Position numbers and translations under genes: made by a program
DNA from: Gemella haemolysans
GTDB taxonomy: Bacteria; Bacillota; Bacilli; Staphylococcales; Gemellaceae
DNA length: 60,183 nucleotides
Assembly: GCF_028308085.1 (NCBI RefSeq)
Contig: NZ_JAQMFS010000029.1
Coordinates: 1-60,183 of the forward strand
Direction of reading: 5' to 3'
Shown: piece by piece, positions 19,021-26,799 of the stretch
Layout of the letters: every line of letters begins with the position of its first letter
Numbering within the stretch: the first letter of the stretch is position 1
The notes under the pieces: model-generated
Told to the model about the DNA's origin: nothing
Database searches by the model: none
What the model saw: only the letters and a program-made list of their open reading frames with translations

Positions 19021-19455
19021 TTAGTCTGCTAAGTAAGCACGTAACATCCAAACATTTTTTTCTAATTGAGTTTTTAGACCTAGTGCTAAGTCAGAAGTAC
19101 CTTGATCTCCTTCTTCTTCAGCTACTTCCATAAGGTGAGTTAAGTCGTTGATTAATAGTTCGAAATCGTGGAATACAGCTGCAACCATTTCAGAAGTTGT
19201 TTCTTGTTCAGTTGCTTCTTTAATAGTTGCGATTTCTAAAGCACCTTTAAGTGTAGAAACTGGGCGACCTCCAATTGCTAATAATCTTTCCGCAACCTCA
19301 TCTAAAGATTCAGTCGTGTAATTATAGTAATTTTCAAATACTTCGTGTAGTGTGTAGAAGTTACGTCCTTTTACATACCAGTGGAAGCTGTGTAATTTTG
19401 TGTATAATACTGTTAAATTTGCTACAAGTTTGTTTAGTTCTGTTGTACGTGTCAT
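19021..19455 (-). CDS. dps: Dps-family ferritin-like protein
   Basis: 144 residues, the usual Dps length. The ferroxidase ligands are visible in L-H-S-F-H-W-Y-V-K-G-R-N-F-Y and H-E-V-F-E-N-Y-Y, with a D-E-V-A-E-R helix after them. Dps forms a 12-subunit shell that oxidises and stores iron and limits peroxide damage. It is transcribed alone from a strong promoter (19495-19523) with a PerR-like sequence just upstream, which fits peroxide control. Confidence 0.93.
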   Translation of the reverse strand: MTRTTELNKLVANLTVLYTKLHSFHWYVKGRNFYTLHEVFENYYNYTTESLDEVAERLLAIGGRPVSTLKGALEIATIKEATEQETTSEMVAAVFHDFELLINDLTHLMEVAEEEGDQGTSDLALGLKTQLEKNVWMLRAYLAD

Positions 19456-19494
19456 ATTAAATTCTCTCCTTTATATTTTGTAATTTATGCTTAA

Positions 19495-19548
19495 ATTATA
19501 GCACCATGAATACGTGATGTAAAGTTTATAGACTTATAATAGTTATTG
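19495..19548 (-). promoter_or_regulatory. Predicted dps promoter with PerR-like box
   Basis: On the minus strand TTTACA (19518-19523) and TATAAT (19495-19500) are 17 bp apart. TTATAATAGTTATTG (19534-19548) upstream resembles the PerR consensus TTATAATNATTATAA in most positions. PerR itself is not in the window. Confidence 0.6.
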
Positions 19549-19609
19549 AGAATTATTATCTAAAATAAAGGTTGATTTGACAATGTTTTCCGAGGTGAAA
19601 AATTATAAA

Positions 19610-19623
19610 TGATAATCATTATC
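19610..19623. promoter_or_regulatory. Putative Fur box between dps and yidD
   Basis: TGATAATCATTATC is a close match to the core of the Fur consensus. It lies between the divergent dps and yidD promoters, so either gene could be the target. Confidence 0.55.
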
Positions 19624-19655
19624 GAATATAATTGTTGTATTTATGTAGTAATAAG

Positions 19656-19684
19656 TTGAAATTAATCTAGTGAATTGTTAAAAT
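19656..19684 (+). promoter_or_regulatory. Predicted yidD promoter
   Basis: TTGAAA (19656-19661) and TAAAAT (19679-19684) are 17 bp apart, 23 bp before the yidD start. Confidence 0.6.
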
Positions 19685-19706
19685 AAAGCAGAAAGGAGTG
19701 CTTTTA

Positions 19707-19958
19707 ATGGCGAAGTTATGTATATTTTTAATAAAATTGTATAGAAGGTATATATCTCGTTACACAAGACCAACATGTAGATTTTCACCGACATGTTCGA
19801 GCTATGCGATGGAAAGTTATAAGAGATTTGGCTTTTTTCTTGGAACATACTTAACTATAAAGAGACTTTTGAAATGTCACCCTTTCTATAAGGGAGAGTA
19901 TTTTGATAATGTTCCTTTATTTAAAAGAGAAATATTTAAATTTAATAGAAAAAAATAA
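19707..19958 (+). CDS. yidD: Membrane protein insertion efficiency factor YidD
   Basis: 83 residues. It has the family core R-P-T-C-R-F-S-P-T-C-S-S-Y-A and H-P-F, with an amphipathic N-terminal helix that binds the inner face of the membrane. YidD assists YidC-dependent insertion. The ATG at 19707 has AAGGAG eight bases upstream; the GTG at 19698 overlaps that site and is unlikely. It is not next to rnpA-yidC, as in several Bacilli where it stands alone. A strong terminator follows. Confidence 0.92.
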   Translation: MAKLCIFLIKLYRRYISRYTRPTCRFSPTCSSYAMESYKRFGFFLGTYLTIKRLLKCHPFYKGEYFDNVPLFKREIFKFNRKK

Positions 19959-19994
19959 AATAAAGAGGTAGCTGAAATCAGCTACCTCTTTATT
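19959..19994. terminator. Terminator after yidD
   Basis: A perfect 17-bp stem, AATAAAGAGGTAGCTGA with its complement around a two-base loop. Confidence 0.85.
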
Positions 19995-20114
19995 GGGCGA
20001 AATTGTTAATTTTGGATAAAAATTTGGAATGTTGATTGATCTGTTGAAAAATAAATAAGGGGTTGTTTCAACAATATAACAATTAAAATATTATTTAATT
20101 AGAGTATTCGTAGA

Positions 20115-20186
20115 TAAATCCTCATAATTATCCACAAATATTAATTTATATTGCAAAAGTGAGGTAAATCCTCATAATTATCCACA
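20115..20186 (+). repeat. Direct repeat carrying two perfect DnaA boxes
   Basis: A 22-bp sequence is repeated exactly at 20115-20136 and 20165-20186. Each copy ends in TTATCCACA, the consensus DnaA box (20128-20136 and 20178-20186), in the same direction 50 bp apart. The surrounding DNA is AT-rich and without a gene. It may be a DnaA-binding cluster; two boxes alone do not make an origin. Confidence 0.7.
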
Positions 20187-20202
20187 GATGCAAGAGATAA
20201 TG

Positions 20203-20718
20203 TTATTTATCAATGCTATTTCCAGCATCTAACCATGCGGCAATTCCGCCCGGAAATCTATAGACATTTTTATATCCTGCTTCTTTAGCTAATGTTGCCC
20301 CAACATGACTTCTTTCACAAGAAACAAATCCACAGTAGATAACAATTTTTTTATCTTTATCAGTACCTAAAGTTTTTAAGAATGTTTCTTTTTCTTCTGG
20401 TTTTAAATCTTTCATTTCTTTAGGTAAGCCAGCATTTACAGCACCTTTGATTTTTGTTTTTTCAAAGCGATCGGAAGGAATAGTGTTGATTAAAATCATA
20501 TCTTCTTTGTTGTCGATAGATTTTTTCAATTCATCAGCGCTTATTAAATTATAATCCCCAGTTTTTGTGGCTTTAACAAGTTTGATGGCAGCTTTTTCTA
20601 CCTCGTTTTCTTTTCCGTCTTTCGCAGAACGGTTAAGACCATCGCCACTACTGCAACCTACTAAAGATACAGAAAGTAATATGCTCGATAAAGCTAAAGT
20701 TATTTTATTTCTTTTCAT
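20203..20718 (-). CDS. Rhodanese-domain lipoprotein
   Basis: 171 residues. The signal peptide ends in the lipobox L-V-G-C, so it should be anchored on the outer face of the membrane. A single rhodanese domain fills the rest: active-site Cys in I-Y-C-G-F-V-S-C-E-R-S, then G-Y-K-N-V-Y-R-F-P-G-G-I-A-A-W. Such domains bind persulfide sulfur or act in redox relay. A second Cys lies four residues after the expected catalytic one. It is transcribed alone. The substrate cannot be assigned. Confidence 0.88.
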   Translation of the reverse strand: MKRNKITLALSSILLSVSLVGCSSGDGLNRSAKDGKENEVEKAAIKLVKATKTGDYNLISADELKKSIDNKEDMILINTIPSDRFEKTKIKGAVNAGLPKEMKDLKPEEKETFLKTLGTDKDKKIVIYCGFVSCERSHVGATLAKEAGYKNVYRFPGGIAAWLDAGNSIDK

Positions 20719-20949
20719 AAATTTACTCCTCCTTTAATTTTCACTTTTATTATAACACAAAAAACGGTAACTATAAATTAATTATATAATAAAATTTAAT
20801 TATATTAAGATAAGTGATAATTGTTATTACAGTGTTATTTATATGTAAACTAAAAAATATACAACAAAATATATAAAAATTGATAAAAAATTAATATATT
20901 TATTAATTTGATTTATAGAAGATATAGACGATTTTGTTTATATTTTTTA

Positions 20950-20994
20950 TGTAAAAAATAACTCTATTACTAGCTAGTAGTAACAGAGTTATAT
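20950..20994 (-). terminator. Terminator of the ferrochelatase gene
   Basis: The hairpin (AACTCT...AGAGTT enclosing TTACTA...TAGTAG) is followed on the minus strand by a T-run, after the stop at 21022. Between 20719 and 20949 the DNA is very AT-rich with no gene; it holds the promoter region of the rhodanese gene. Confidence 0.8.
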
Positions 20995-21021
20995 CTTTTT
21001 TTTGTATTTATTTATAAAATA

Positions 21022-22182
21022 TTATTTTTTGCTGAATATACTTTTAATGAAATTGAAAATTTTATCCTTACGACTTGTTTCTTTATTGGCTAGTATTTTT
21101 TTAACGAAGTCAGGCATTTCAGGTTTTTCGCCGTCTTTTTTGTTAGCCAGCATTTTTTTAACGAAGTCGGGCATTTCAGGTTTTTCACCATCTTTTTTAT
21201 TGGCAAGCATTTTCTTAACGAAATCAGGCATTTCTGCTTTTTCTTTATCCATCTCGTTAAATGTTGTTTGTTCTGGATTATGATAGATAAAAGGATTATC
21301 TTTATTATCATTAATTGTAGAAACTAGAGCTTCTATTAAACGAGAGTCGTAGTTTGGCATTGGTGGTCTATGATATGCTACACCAAATTCTTCGCAAAGT
21401 TCACGACATTCAACATCATTATCAAAAAGAACTTCAATATGTTCACTTATAAAACTAAGAGGTACAAATATATAGTGATTTGGATGCTCTTTTTGATCTC
21501 TTAAATATTCTAGAACATCAGGTTTAATCCATGGCATACCGATATCACTCTCGCTTTGCCATGTGTTTGTATAGTTATCTTTATCAAGTCCTATTTTCTC
21601 TGCTATAATCTTAGTCATATCGAAGATTTGGTCAACATAAGGGTCGTTATATTTCAAAGCAATCTCAGGTACACTATGTGCAGAAAAGATAACTTTAAAG
21701 CTATCATTTTTAACTTCTGTATCGATAATTTTTTTGATTTCATTAGCCCAAAATTCAATTAATTTTTCTTCTTTATACCACGATTTTATTATATTAAATT
21801 TGATTTTATCACTCTTAATAAATCTTTCATATCCCATAATAGAATAGAATGAATAATGAGGTTCTAAAATTAAACAAATACATTCTTCAATATCATCTTC
21901 TTCCATTTTTGAAATTACATCCGGGATATATGGAGAAGAGAATTTATTTGCGAAGTATACTTGATATTCATCTCGTACAGCTTCTTTTAACAAATTAACT
22001 TCTTTAAGTGTTATTTCTTGAAGGGGAGAACCTTCGATGCGAAGATAGTTTTTTAATAATAAGTTGATTTCATCATCGTTAGGACGAACTCCTCTTCTAA
22101 TATTCGTAAAAAATTTAGCTACGCCTTCAAATGTATAATCCTCAGGTGTTCCATATGTCATAACTAAAATAGCTTTTTTCAT
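21022..22182 (-). CDS. cpfC: Ferrochelatase (coproporphyrin III type), with C-terminal tandem repeat tail
   Basis: 386 residues. The first 310 form a ferrochelatase: Y-G-T-P-E near the start, S-A-H-S-V-P-E with the catalytic His, [11 protein letters not shown], and [14 protein letters not shown] with the metal-site Glu. In Firmicutes this enzyme inserts iron into coproporphyrin III. The tail is odd: three copies of a 19-residue unit, E-M-P-D-F-V-K-K-(M/I)-L-A-N-K, then a basic end. No other haem-synthesis gene is in the window. The repeats are absent from typical CpfC proteins of about 310 residues. Cytoplasmic. Confidence 0.9.
   Translation of the reverse strand: MKKAILVMTYGTPEDYTFEGVAKFFTNIRRGVRPNDDEINLLLKNYLRIEGSPLQEITLKEVNLLKEAVRDEYQVYFANKFSSPYIPDVISKMEEDDIEECICLILEPHYSFYSIMGYERFIKSDKIKFNIIKSWYKEEKLIEFWANEIKKIIDTEVKNDSFKVIFSAHSVPEIALKYNDPYVDQIFDMTKIIAEKIGLDKDNYTNTWQSESDIGMPWIKPDVLEYLRDQKEHPNHYIFVPLSFISEHIEVLFDNDVECRELCEEFGVAYHRPPMPNYDSRLIEALVSTINDNKDNPFIYHNPEQTTFNEMDKEKAEMPDFVKKMLANKKDGEKPEMPDFVKKMLANKKDGEKPEMPDFVKKILANKETSRKDKIFNFIKSIFSKK
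21087..21240 (-). repeat. 57-nt tandem repeats in the ferrochelatase tail
   Basis: Three near-identical 57-nt units encode the 19-residue tail repeats. The DNA similarity suggests recent slippage-type expansion. Confidence 0.85.
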
Positions 22183-22506
22183 TATTTAACCTCTCATAAT
22201 TGTATAGTTATATACGATTATACCACTTTTTGTACTAAAACACACGTGTTTTTATATTGTTACAGAAATTATTATCAATTACAATATCATATTAATTAAA
22301 CTTAAATTGCTTAGACTGTTATATTTGTGAAGAAATTATGGCGAGATTGATGGTAAAAGGAAGCAATGTATAAAGTACAAGAAATCATAAAAAAACTATT
22401 GCAAAAACCTTAGAAAAGTTATAATATATAAGATAACTAAAAAGTGCACTAATAAGAGAGTTTTAAAATCTCCGATTGGTAGTTGTAAAAAGGAGGATGT
22501 GTTTAA

Positions 22507-22863
22507 GTGAGAAAAAAAATATTAGGAGCAATAACATTTATGGCTGCTGTAGGTGGAGTTATTTATATGAAAAATAATCCTAAGTACAAAGAAATAATTA
22601 GAGTCGTAAAAACTGCAGATGCTCGTGGTTTTTATGAAAAAATAATATTAGAAAAAGATAAATTGGCATTTACTGCAAAGTCGAAAATAAAAGATTATAA
22701 GATTGATTATGAGAGTATAAGAAGTGTTGGAGAAAAAATTTATGCTAGATTAATAGTTAATAATGATGAAAAATTAAATATTGATACGGTACTCGATGAA
22801 AAAGACACTAATGTAGAAGAAGTAGCTCACTCAGAAAAATTAGATAAACTATTGAGTGAATAA
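22507..22863 (+). CDS. Small membrane-anchored protein of unknown function
   Basis: 118 residues from a GTG with AGGAGG ten bases upstream. One N-terminal hydrophobic segment (I-L-G-A-I-T-F-M-A-A-V-G-G-V-I-Y-M) precedes a charged Lys/Glu/Asp-rich domain. I do not recognise a family. It lies alone between two minus-strand genes. The 324 bases upstream hold its leader and the promoter region of the ferrochelatase gene; I see no other gene there. Confidence 0.7.
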   Translation: MRKKILGAITFMAAVGGVIYMKNNPKYKEIIRVVKTADARGFYEKIILEKDKLAFTAKSKIKDYKIDYESIRSVGEKIYARLIVNNDEKLNIDTVLDEKDTNVEEVAHSEKLDKLLSE

Positions 22864-22919
22864 GATAGTTGTAGGGTGTAATAATAATTTTGAAATAAAA
22901 TATTCCCTAGGAAATAATA

Positions 22920-22968
22920 AAAAAGGAATCCTCCATTACAGTAAGGTGAGTGTAATGGAGGAATTTTT
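22920..22968. terminator. Bidirectional terminator between the small protein and ribU
   Basis: The stem CCTCCATTACA / TGTAATGGAGG has T/A runs on both sides. Confidence 0.85.
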
Positions 22969-22998
22969 CATGGTTAAATTAATTATTTAGTTTTATTT

Positions 22999-23559
22999 TT
23001 ATGCAAAACGACTGCGAATACTTGTTGGTATTGATCTATAAACACTCTTAGTAACGAAGAATAAGAATGTTATTAAAGCACCTTTTAATAGGTTGAATGG
23101 AATAATACCAGCAGTTACAATAGTTTTCACATTAGTTACGATATCAGCTAAATTCATGATATATCCATATGCTGGAAGTAACACGAAGTAGTTAAGTAAT
23201 GACATGAATAATGTAATAGCTAAAGTACCTAAGATACCACCGATGATTGTTTTTGTAGTACCTTTTTTGTAGAAGAATACGATAATGCTAATGAAAGTAA
23301 ATTCTACAACGATATTAGCGATTGATCCGATAGGTTCATGTGATAATAATGCGAAGTGTAGGAAGTTTTTTAAGAATGACACTAAAAGTGCATCTTTATA
23401 ACCTAATAATAACAACGCCATGAATAGCGGGATAAACGTGAAATCAAATTTTAGAAATGGTGGCAAGAATGGCACAGCAAAACTAAAAAAAGATAGAAGT
23501 AGAGCAATAACTGCAAGCATTCCACTTAAAACAAGTGAATGAACATTTTTTTTGTACAT
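22999..23559 (-). CDS. ribU: Riboflavin ECF transporter substrate-binding component RibU
   Basis: 186 residues, almost all hydrophobic, with five to six membrane helices as in ECF S-components. The segment P-F-L-P-P-F-L-K-F-D-F-T-F-I-P-L resembles RibU. It binds riboflavin outside the cell and works with a shared EcfA-EcfA'-EcfT module, which is not in this window. The FMN riboswitch in its leader makes the substrate assignment firm. Confidence 0.95.
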   Translation of the reverse strand: MYKKNVHSLVLSGMLAVIALLLSFFSFAVPFLPPFLKFDFTFIPLFMALLLLGYKDALLVSFLKNFLHFALLSHEPIGSIANIVVEFTFISIIVFFYKKGTTKTIIGGILGTLAITLFMSLLNYFVLLPAYGYIMNLADIVTNVKTIVTAGIIPFNLLKGALITFLFFVTKSVYRSIPTSIRSRFA

Positions 23560-23645
23560 ATTAAATCCTCTTTCCTATCTTCATAGGCAAAAAATAACCG
23601 CAATATAATTTTTAAAAAGGCGTCTTTAAAATCTGTATTAGATAT

Positions 23646-23684
23646 AAAAAACACCACTTTAAAAAATTTAAAGCGGGACTGAAA
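23646..23684 (-). terminator. Riboswitch-controlled intrinsic terminator upstream of ribU
   Basis: On the minus strand CCGCTTTAAA pairs with TTTAAAGTGG and is followed by a T-run, between the aptamer and the ribU start. It is the likely expression platform. Confidence 0.75.
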
Positions 23685-23770
23685 GGTATGAAAAATAAAC
23701 ATCGCACAACACACTGTATGACAAATATACATATGTAGTAAGGTTATATGTGCAAGTTTATTAATTCTAT

Positions 23771-23876
23771 ATCTTCTATCATCCAGACTGTACTGTCGGT
23801 TTTGGAATTTCACCAAATCAGCTTGCGCTCGCGGACTTTAACCGCCGGTCGGGAATTTCACCCTGCCCCGAAGATA
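23771..23876 (-). promoter_or_regulatory. FMN riboswitch (RFN element)
   Basis: The minus strand carries the conserved RFN blocks in order: TCTTCGGGGCAGGGTG, AATTCCCGACCGGCGG, AGTCCGCGAGC, TTGGTGAAATTCC and ACCGACAGTACAGTCTGGAT, closed by a TATCTTC/GAAGATA stem. FMN binding should stop transcription before ribU. The short frame at 23526-23816 across it is not a gene. Confidence 0.97.
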
Positions 23877-23899
23877 ATTTAATTATTTACTATAGATTT

Positions 23900-23928
23900 A
23901 TTATAAACCTAAGACTAAAGTTTGTAAA
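23900..23928 (-). promoter_or_regulatory. σA promoter of the FMN riboswitch-ribU transcript
   Basis: TTTACA (23923-23928) and TATAAT (23900-23905) on the minus strand, 17 bp apart, just upstream of the aptamer. Confidence 0.8.
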
Positions 23929-23965
23929 GAGAAAAGGCTTAACTTTTTATAGATAGATAAAAGTA

Positions 23966-24135
23966 GGGAGTGACTCAAAAATCGTGATTTCGTAGAAATC
24001 GATTTTGTCGAGTCACCCCCGCAAAGTTTATTAGATATCTAAAAAGCTTTTATAAAGCGAATTTAGATATCAATAAACCACTGCGTCTATGAATTCTCAT
24101 AGACACTTTGTTAAAATTTAGGACTTTTGGGTCAA
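23966..24135. repeat. Long dispersed palindromic repeat, copy R2 (inverted relative to R1)
   Basis: The reverse complement matches 6968-7151 almost base for base, without the 14-bp duplication. It starts with the palindrome GAGTGACTCAAAAATCG...GTCGAGTCAC and ends near AAATTTAGGACTTTTGGG. It follows the glmS stop codon, where its palindrome probably works as the terminator. Confidence 0.85.
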
Positions 24136-24154
24136 GTACTACTTAAATTATTTA

Positions 24155-25957
24155 TTATTCTACTGTTACTGATTTAGCTAAGTTACGTGGTTTATCCACA
24201 TCTAAACCTTTAGTATAAGCTGCATAGTATGCGAATAATTGTGTAACAACGATACTTGCGATTGGAGCAAGATCTTCATTTACGTTAGGAATAGCATAAT
24301 CACCTTTACGAGCTAATTTTTCTAATGTAATGATTAGAGTATTAGCTCCACGGCTAGCTACTTCACTTACGTTACTACGTGTATTTAAGTCTAGTTTAGC
24401 GCTTGTAATAAGAGCCACTACTGGTGTTCTTTCTTCTATAAGAGCGATTGTACCGTGTTTTAATTCTCCTCCGGCAAATCCTTCTGTTTGAATATATGAA
24501 ACTTCTTTAAGTTTTAAAGCTGCTTCACATGCACTATAGTAGTCAATTCCACGTCCGATATAGAATGCATTACGTTCAGTGAATAAGTTTTTAGCTAAGT
24601 CTTTGATAGTTTTTGTATCATCTAAGATTGATTCGATTGCTGAAGTAATTACTGATAACTCTTGCTCAATATCAAATTTAGGCTGTCTTGAAAGTTGTTT
24701 AGCTACTTCGTAAGCTAGTATACTTAGTGTTGCGATTTGAGCAGTATATGCTTTAGTAGAAGCAACCGCAATTTCAACACCTGCGTGAAGTAATAATGTA
24801 TAGTCACATTCACGAGATAGAGTTGAAGCATCAACGTTAGTAAGTACTAAGAATTTATAATCTTCATTTACACTACGTAATTTTGTTAATACTGCACGAA
24901 GGTCAGCTGTTTCTCCTGATTGAGAAAGGAAGATAAACATTGGTTTTTTAGATAATAATGGTACGTTGTAAGCAAATTCTGATGCTAGGTGTACTTCTGT
25001 TGGGATACCAGCCCATTTTTCGAAGTAGTTTCTTCCTACTAAACCAGCGTTATAACTTGTACCACATCCGATGATGTATAGTCTATCCGCATCTTTTACG
25101 TTGTTAATAATTTCGCTGTCAATATTTACATCATGTCCATCGAAGTAGTGAGAGATGATGTTACGCATAGCTCCTACTTGTTCATGAATCTCTTTAATCA
25201 TGTAATGCTCGTGGATACCTTTATCAATTTCTCCAGCGTTTAAGTTAGTTGAGAAACTTTCACGCTCTACGATATTACCTTCTTTATCTTCGATAGTTAC
25301 GCTATCTTTTTTCACGATAACAATTTCACCATCGTTGATTTCTAAGAAGTTGTTAGTGTACTTAATCATTGCTAAAGCATCACTACCAACATAGTTTTTA
25401 TTTTCTTCTCCTAGTCCAATAAGAAGTGGACTTTTGTTTTTTGCTACATATAATGTATCTTTATCTTCTGTGTCGATTAAACAAAGTGCATAAGATCCTT
25501 GTAATTTAGATACAGCTTTTTTGAAAGCTTCTTTAGTATCAAGACCACGATCGCTATAAACTTGTACTAATTGAACGATAACTTCAGTATCAGTTTCAGA
25601 AACAAGTTCTACACCTTTGAAAAATCTATCTTTAAGTTCTTGGAAGTTTTCGATAACTCCATTGTGAACTAAAATAAAACGTTTGTTGAAGCTTTGATGT
25701 GGGTGAGAGTTAGTTGTGTTAACTCCACCGTGAGTAGCCCAACGAGTATGACCGATACCTAATTCTAGGTGAAGACCTTCAGGTATTAAGGCTTCTAGGT
25801 TTTTAATACGACCTACAGACTTAGTAACGCTAGCTTCTCCGTTAACAACCCCAGCAATACCAGCTGAGTCGTATCCACGGTACTCAAGACTGCTAAGTCC
25901 ATCGATTAAAAATTTAACTCCATTTGCTTCTCCAACAAATCCTACAATTCCACACAT
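24155..25957 (-). CDS. glmS: Glutamine-fructose-6-phosphate aminotransferase (isomerising)
   Basis: 600 residues, the normal length. The N-terminal glutaminase starts M-C-G-I-V-G-F, with Cys2 as nucleophile, and has the H-T-R-W-A-T-H-G motif. Two SIS sugar-isomerase domains follow (about 280-600), with C-G-T-S-Y-N-A-G and S-Q-S-G-E-T-A-D-L-R, ending L-A-K-S-V-T-V-E. It makes glucosamine-6-phosphate from fructose-6-phosphate and glutamine, the entry step to wall amino sugars. A glmS ribozyme in its leader senses the product. It is transcribed alone. Confidence 0.98.
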   Translation of the reverse strand: MCGIVGFVGEANGVKFLIDGLSSLEYRGYDSAGIAGVVNGEASVTKSVGRIKNLEALIPEGLHLELGIGHTRWATHGGVNTTNSHPHQSFNKRFILVHNGVIENFQELKDRFFKGVELVSETDTEVIVQLVQVYSDRGLDTKEAFKKAVSKLQGSYALCLIDTEDKDTLYVAKNKSPLLIGLGEENKNYVGSDALAMIKYTNNFLEINDGEIVIVKKDSVTIEDKEGNIVERESFSTNLNAGEIDKGIHEHYMIKEIHEQVGAMRNIISHYFDGHDVNIDSEIINNVKDADRLYIIGCGTSYNAGLVGRNYFEKWAGIPTEVHLASEFAYNVPLLSKKPMFIFLSQSGETADLRAVLTKLRSVNEDYKFLVLTNVDASTLSRECDYTLLLHAGVEIAVASTKAYTAQIATLSILAYEVAKQLSRQPKFDIEQELSVITSAIESILDDTKTIKDLAKNLFTERNAFYIGRGIDYYSACEAALKLKEVSYIQTEGFAGGELKHGTIALIEERTPVVALITSAKLDLNTRSNVSEVASRGANTLIITLEKLARKGDYAIPNVNEDLAPIASIVVTQLFAYYAAYTKGLDVDKPRNLAKSVTVE

Positions 25958-26044
25958 ATTAAAAATTCCTCGCTTTTTTCTTTATTTAATTTAATTGTCG
26001 TTTCATAGAAAGTACTATGAAAATTATATTCACTCAAAAATATT

Positions 26045-26582
26045 ATACTCCACTTAGTTTATGTTAACCTGAAAGAAAGTATTATGAGCCAAATAGAGAG
26101 AGGATAATGATTTTGAAGGGTGGTTTTTTTACGTCATTCTTCCTTAAAAACCAAGTTGCTGTTGCATACGATATATCTATGAGTTAATCGTTAGGTTTCT
26201 TGAATCAAAAAGATGATAAGAAACCTTATCGAGTAACTTAGACAACAGCTACTCAAAATATAAGGAATGAAATGACGAAATATTTTGTTAGTAGCCACTG
26301 TAACTATTTCGTCGTCTCTTTGTTCCTAGAAATAGTAAGATCTACCCCAGCAGTGGCAACTAAAGTTTTTGTCGTCATTCTTCCTTAAAAACTAAGTTGC
26401 TGTTGCATACGCTGTACCTAAGTATCTTGTCGTCACTACGTTCCTAAAGATACAAAGGTACACCCCATTGTACATTATCTAACGAAACTCTCTGGTTCCG
26501 AAAAAGCATCCGCCGAATTTTCGATAACTTTTTTCCTCGTCAACTAAGCTCAATTTAACCTTTAGAACTTAGTTCGGGCGCT
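26045..26582 (-). ncRNA. glmS ribozyme with about 360-nt insertion in P3
   Basis: The minus strand begins with AGCGCCCGAACTAAG, then CTTAGTTGACGAGGA, AGTTATCGAAAATTCGGCGG and ATGCTTTTTCGG: the glmS ribozyme core (P1, P2, P2.1, P2.2), very close to B. subtilis. Self-cleavage is expected between 26582 and 26581. P3 appears to be formed by GAGAG + GATAATG (26473-26493) pairing with CATTATC + CTCTC (26095-26109); the 360 nt between are repeated hairpins. The P4 region is recognisable at 26045-26082 (ATACT...AGTAT enclosing AACTAAGTGG). Usual ribozymes are about 150-200 nt. The core is certain; the P3/P4 boundaries are inferred by eye. Confidence 0.88.
26122..26453 (-). repeat. Five hairpins with a constant AGGAA-N5-6-GACG loop inside the glmS leader
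   Basis: Hairpins at 26422-26453, 26365-26392, 26304-26335 and 26122-26152 read, on the minus strand, stem-(T/A)AGGAA-N5-6-GACG(AC)-stem. The hairpin at 26255-26286 has the same loop in the opposite direction. The stems differ (GTATCTT, GTTTTT, CTATTTC, GGTTTTT) but each pairs with itself. A 39-bp segment (26132-26170) recurs at 26373-26411 with one mismatch. No coding frame is present. Confidence 0.8.
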
Positions 26583-26629
26583 ATAATTATAAATTCAAAT
26601 TACCTCCTAGTTATTTAATCGTCCATATT

Positions 26630-26658
26630 ATTATACTAGATGAGAAGTGCATTGTAAA
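26630..26658 (-). promoter_or_regulatory. σA promoter of glmS
   Basis: TTTACA (26653-26658) and a perfect TATAAT (26630-26635) on the minus strand, 17 bp apart. Transcription would start about 40 nt before the ribozyme cleavage site. Confidence 0.85.
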
Positions 26659-26753
26659 CTGAAAGGATAAATTTACATAAACTCAGATATTAAAATAAAG
26701 TATCTAAAAATTTAACCTTAATTTTTAGAATTACTGAAATACAAACTTGACTA

Positions 26754-26793
26754 ATAAAAAAACCTACTTACTTTTTTCAGTAGGTAGGTTTTA
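26754..26793 (-). terminator. Terminator of the DUF6612-like lipoprotein gene
   Basis: The stem AACCTACTTAC / GTAGGTAGGTT is followed by a T-run on the minus strand, seven bases after the stop. Confidence 0.85.
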
Positions 26794-26799
26794 ATGTTA

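Noticed and set aside
20115-20186. Chromosomal replication origin
   Set aside because: Only two DnaA boxes and no dnaA, dnaN or long AT-unwinding array are visible; kept only as a DnaA-box cluster.
21002-21283. 93-codon frame opposite the ferrochelatase tail
   Set aside because: Repeated product is the antisense shadow of the 57-nt repeats.
23526-23816. 96-codon frame across the ribU leader
   Set aside because: It overlaps the FMN aptamer and its terminator, and has no start signal.
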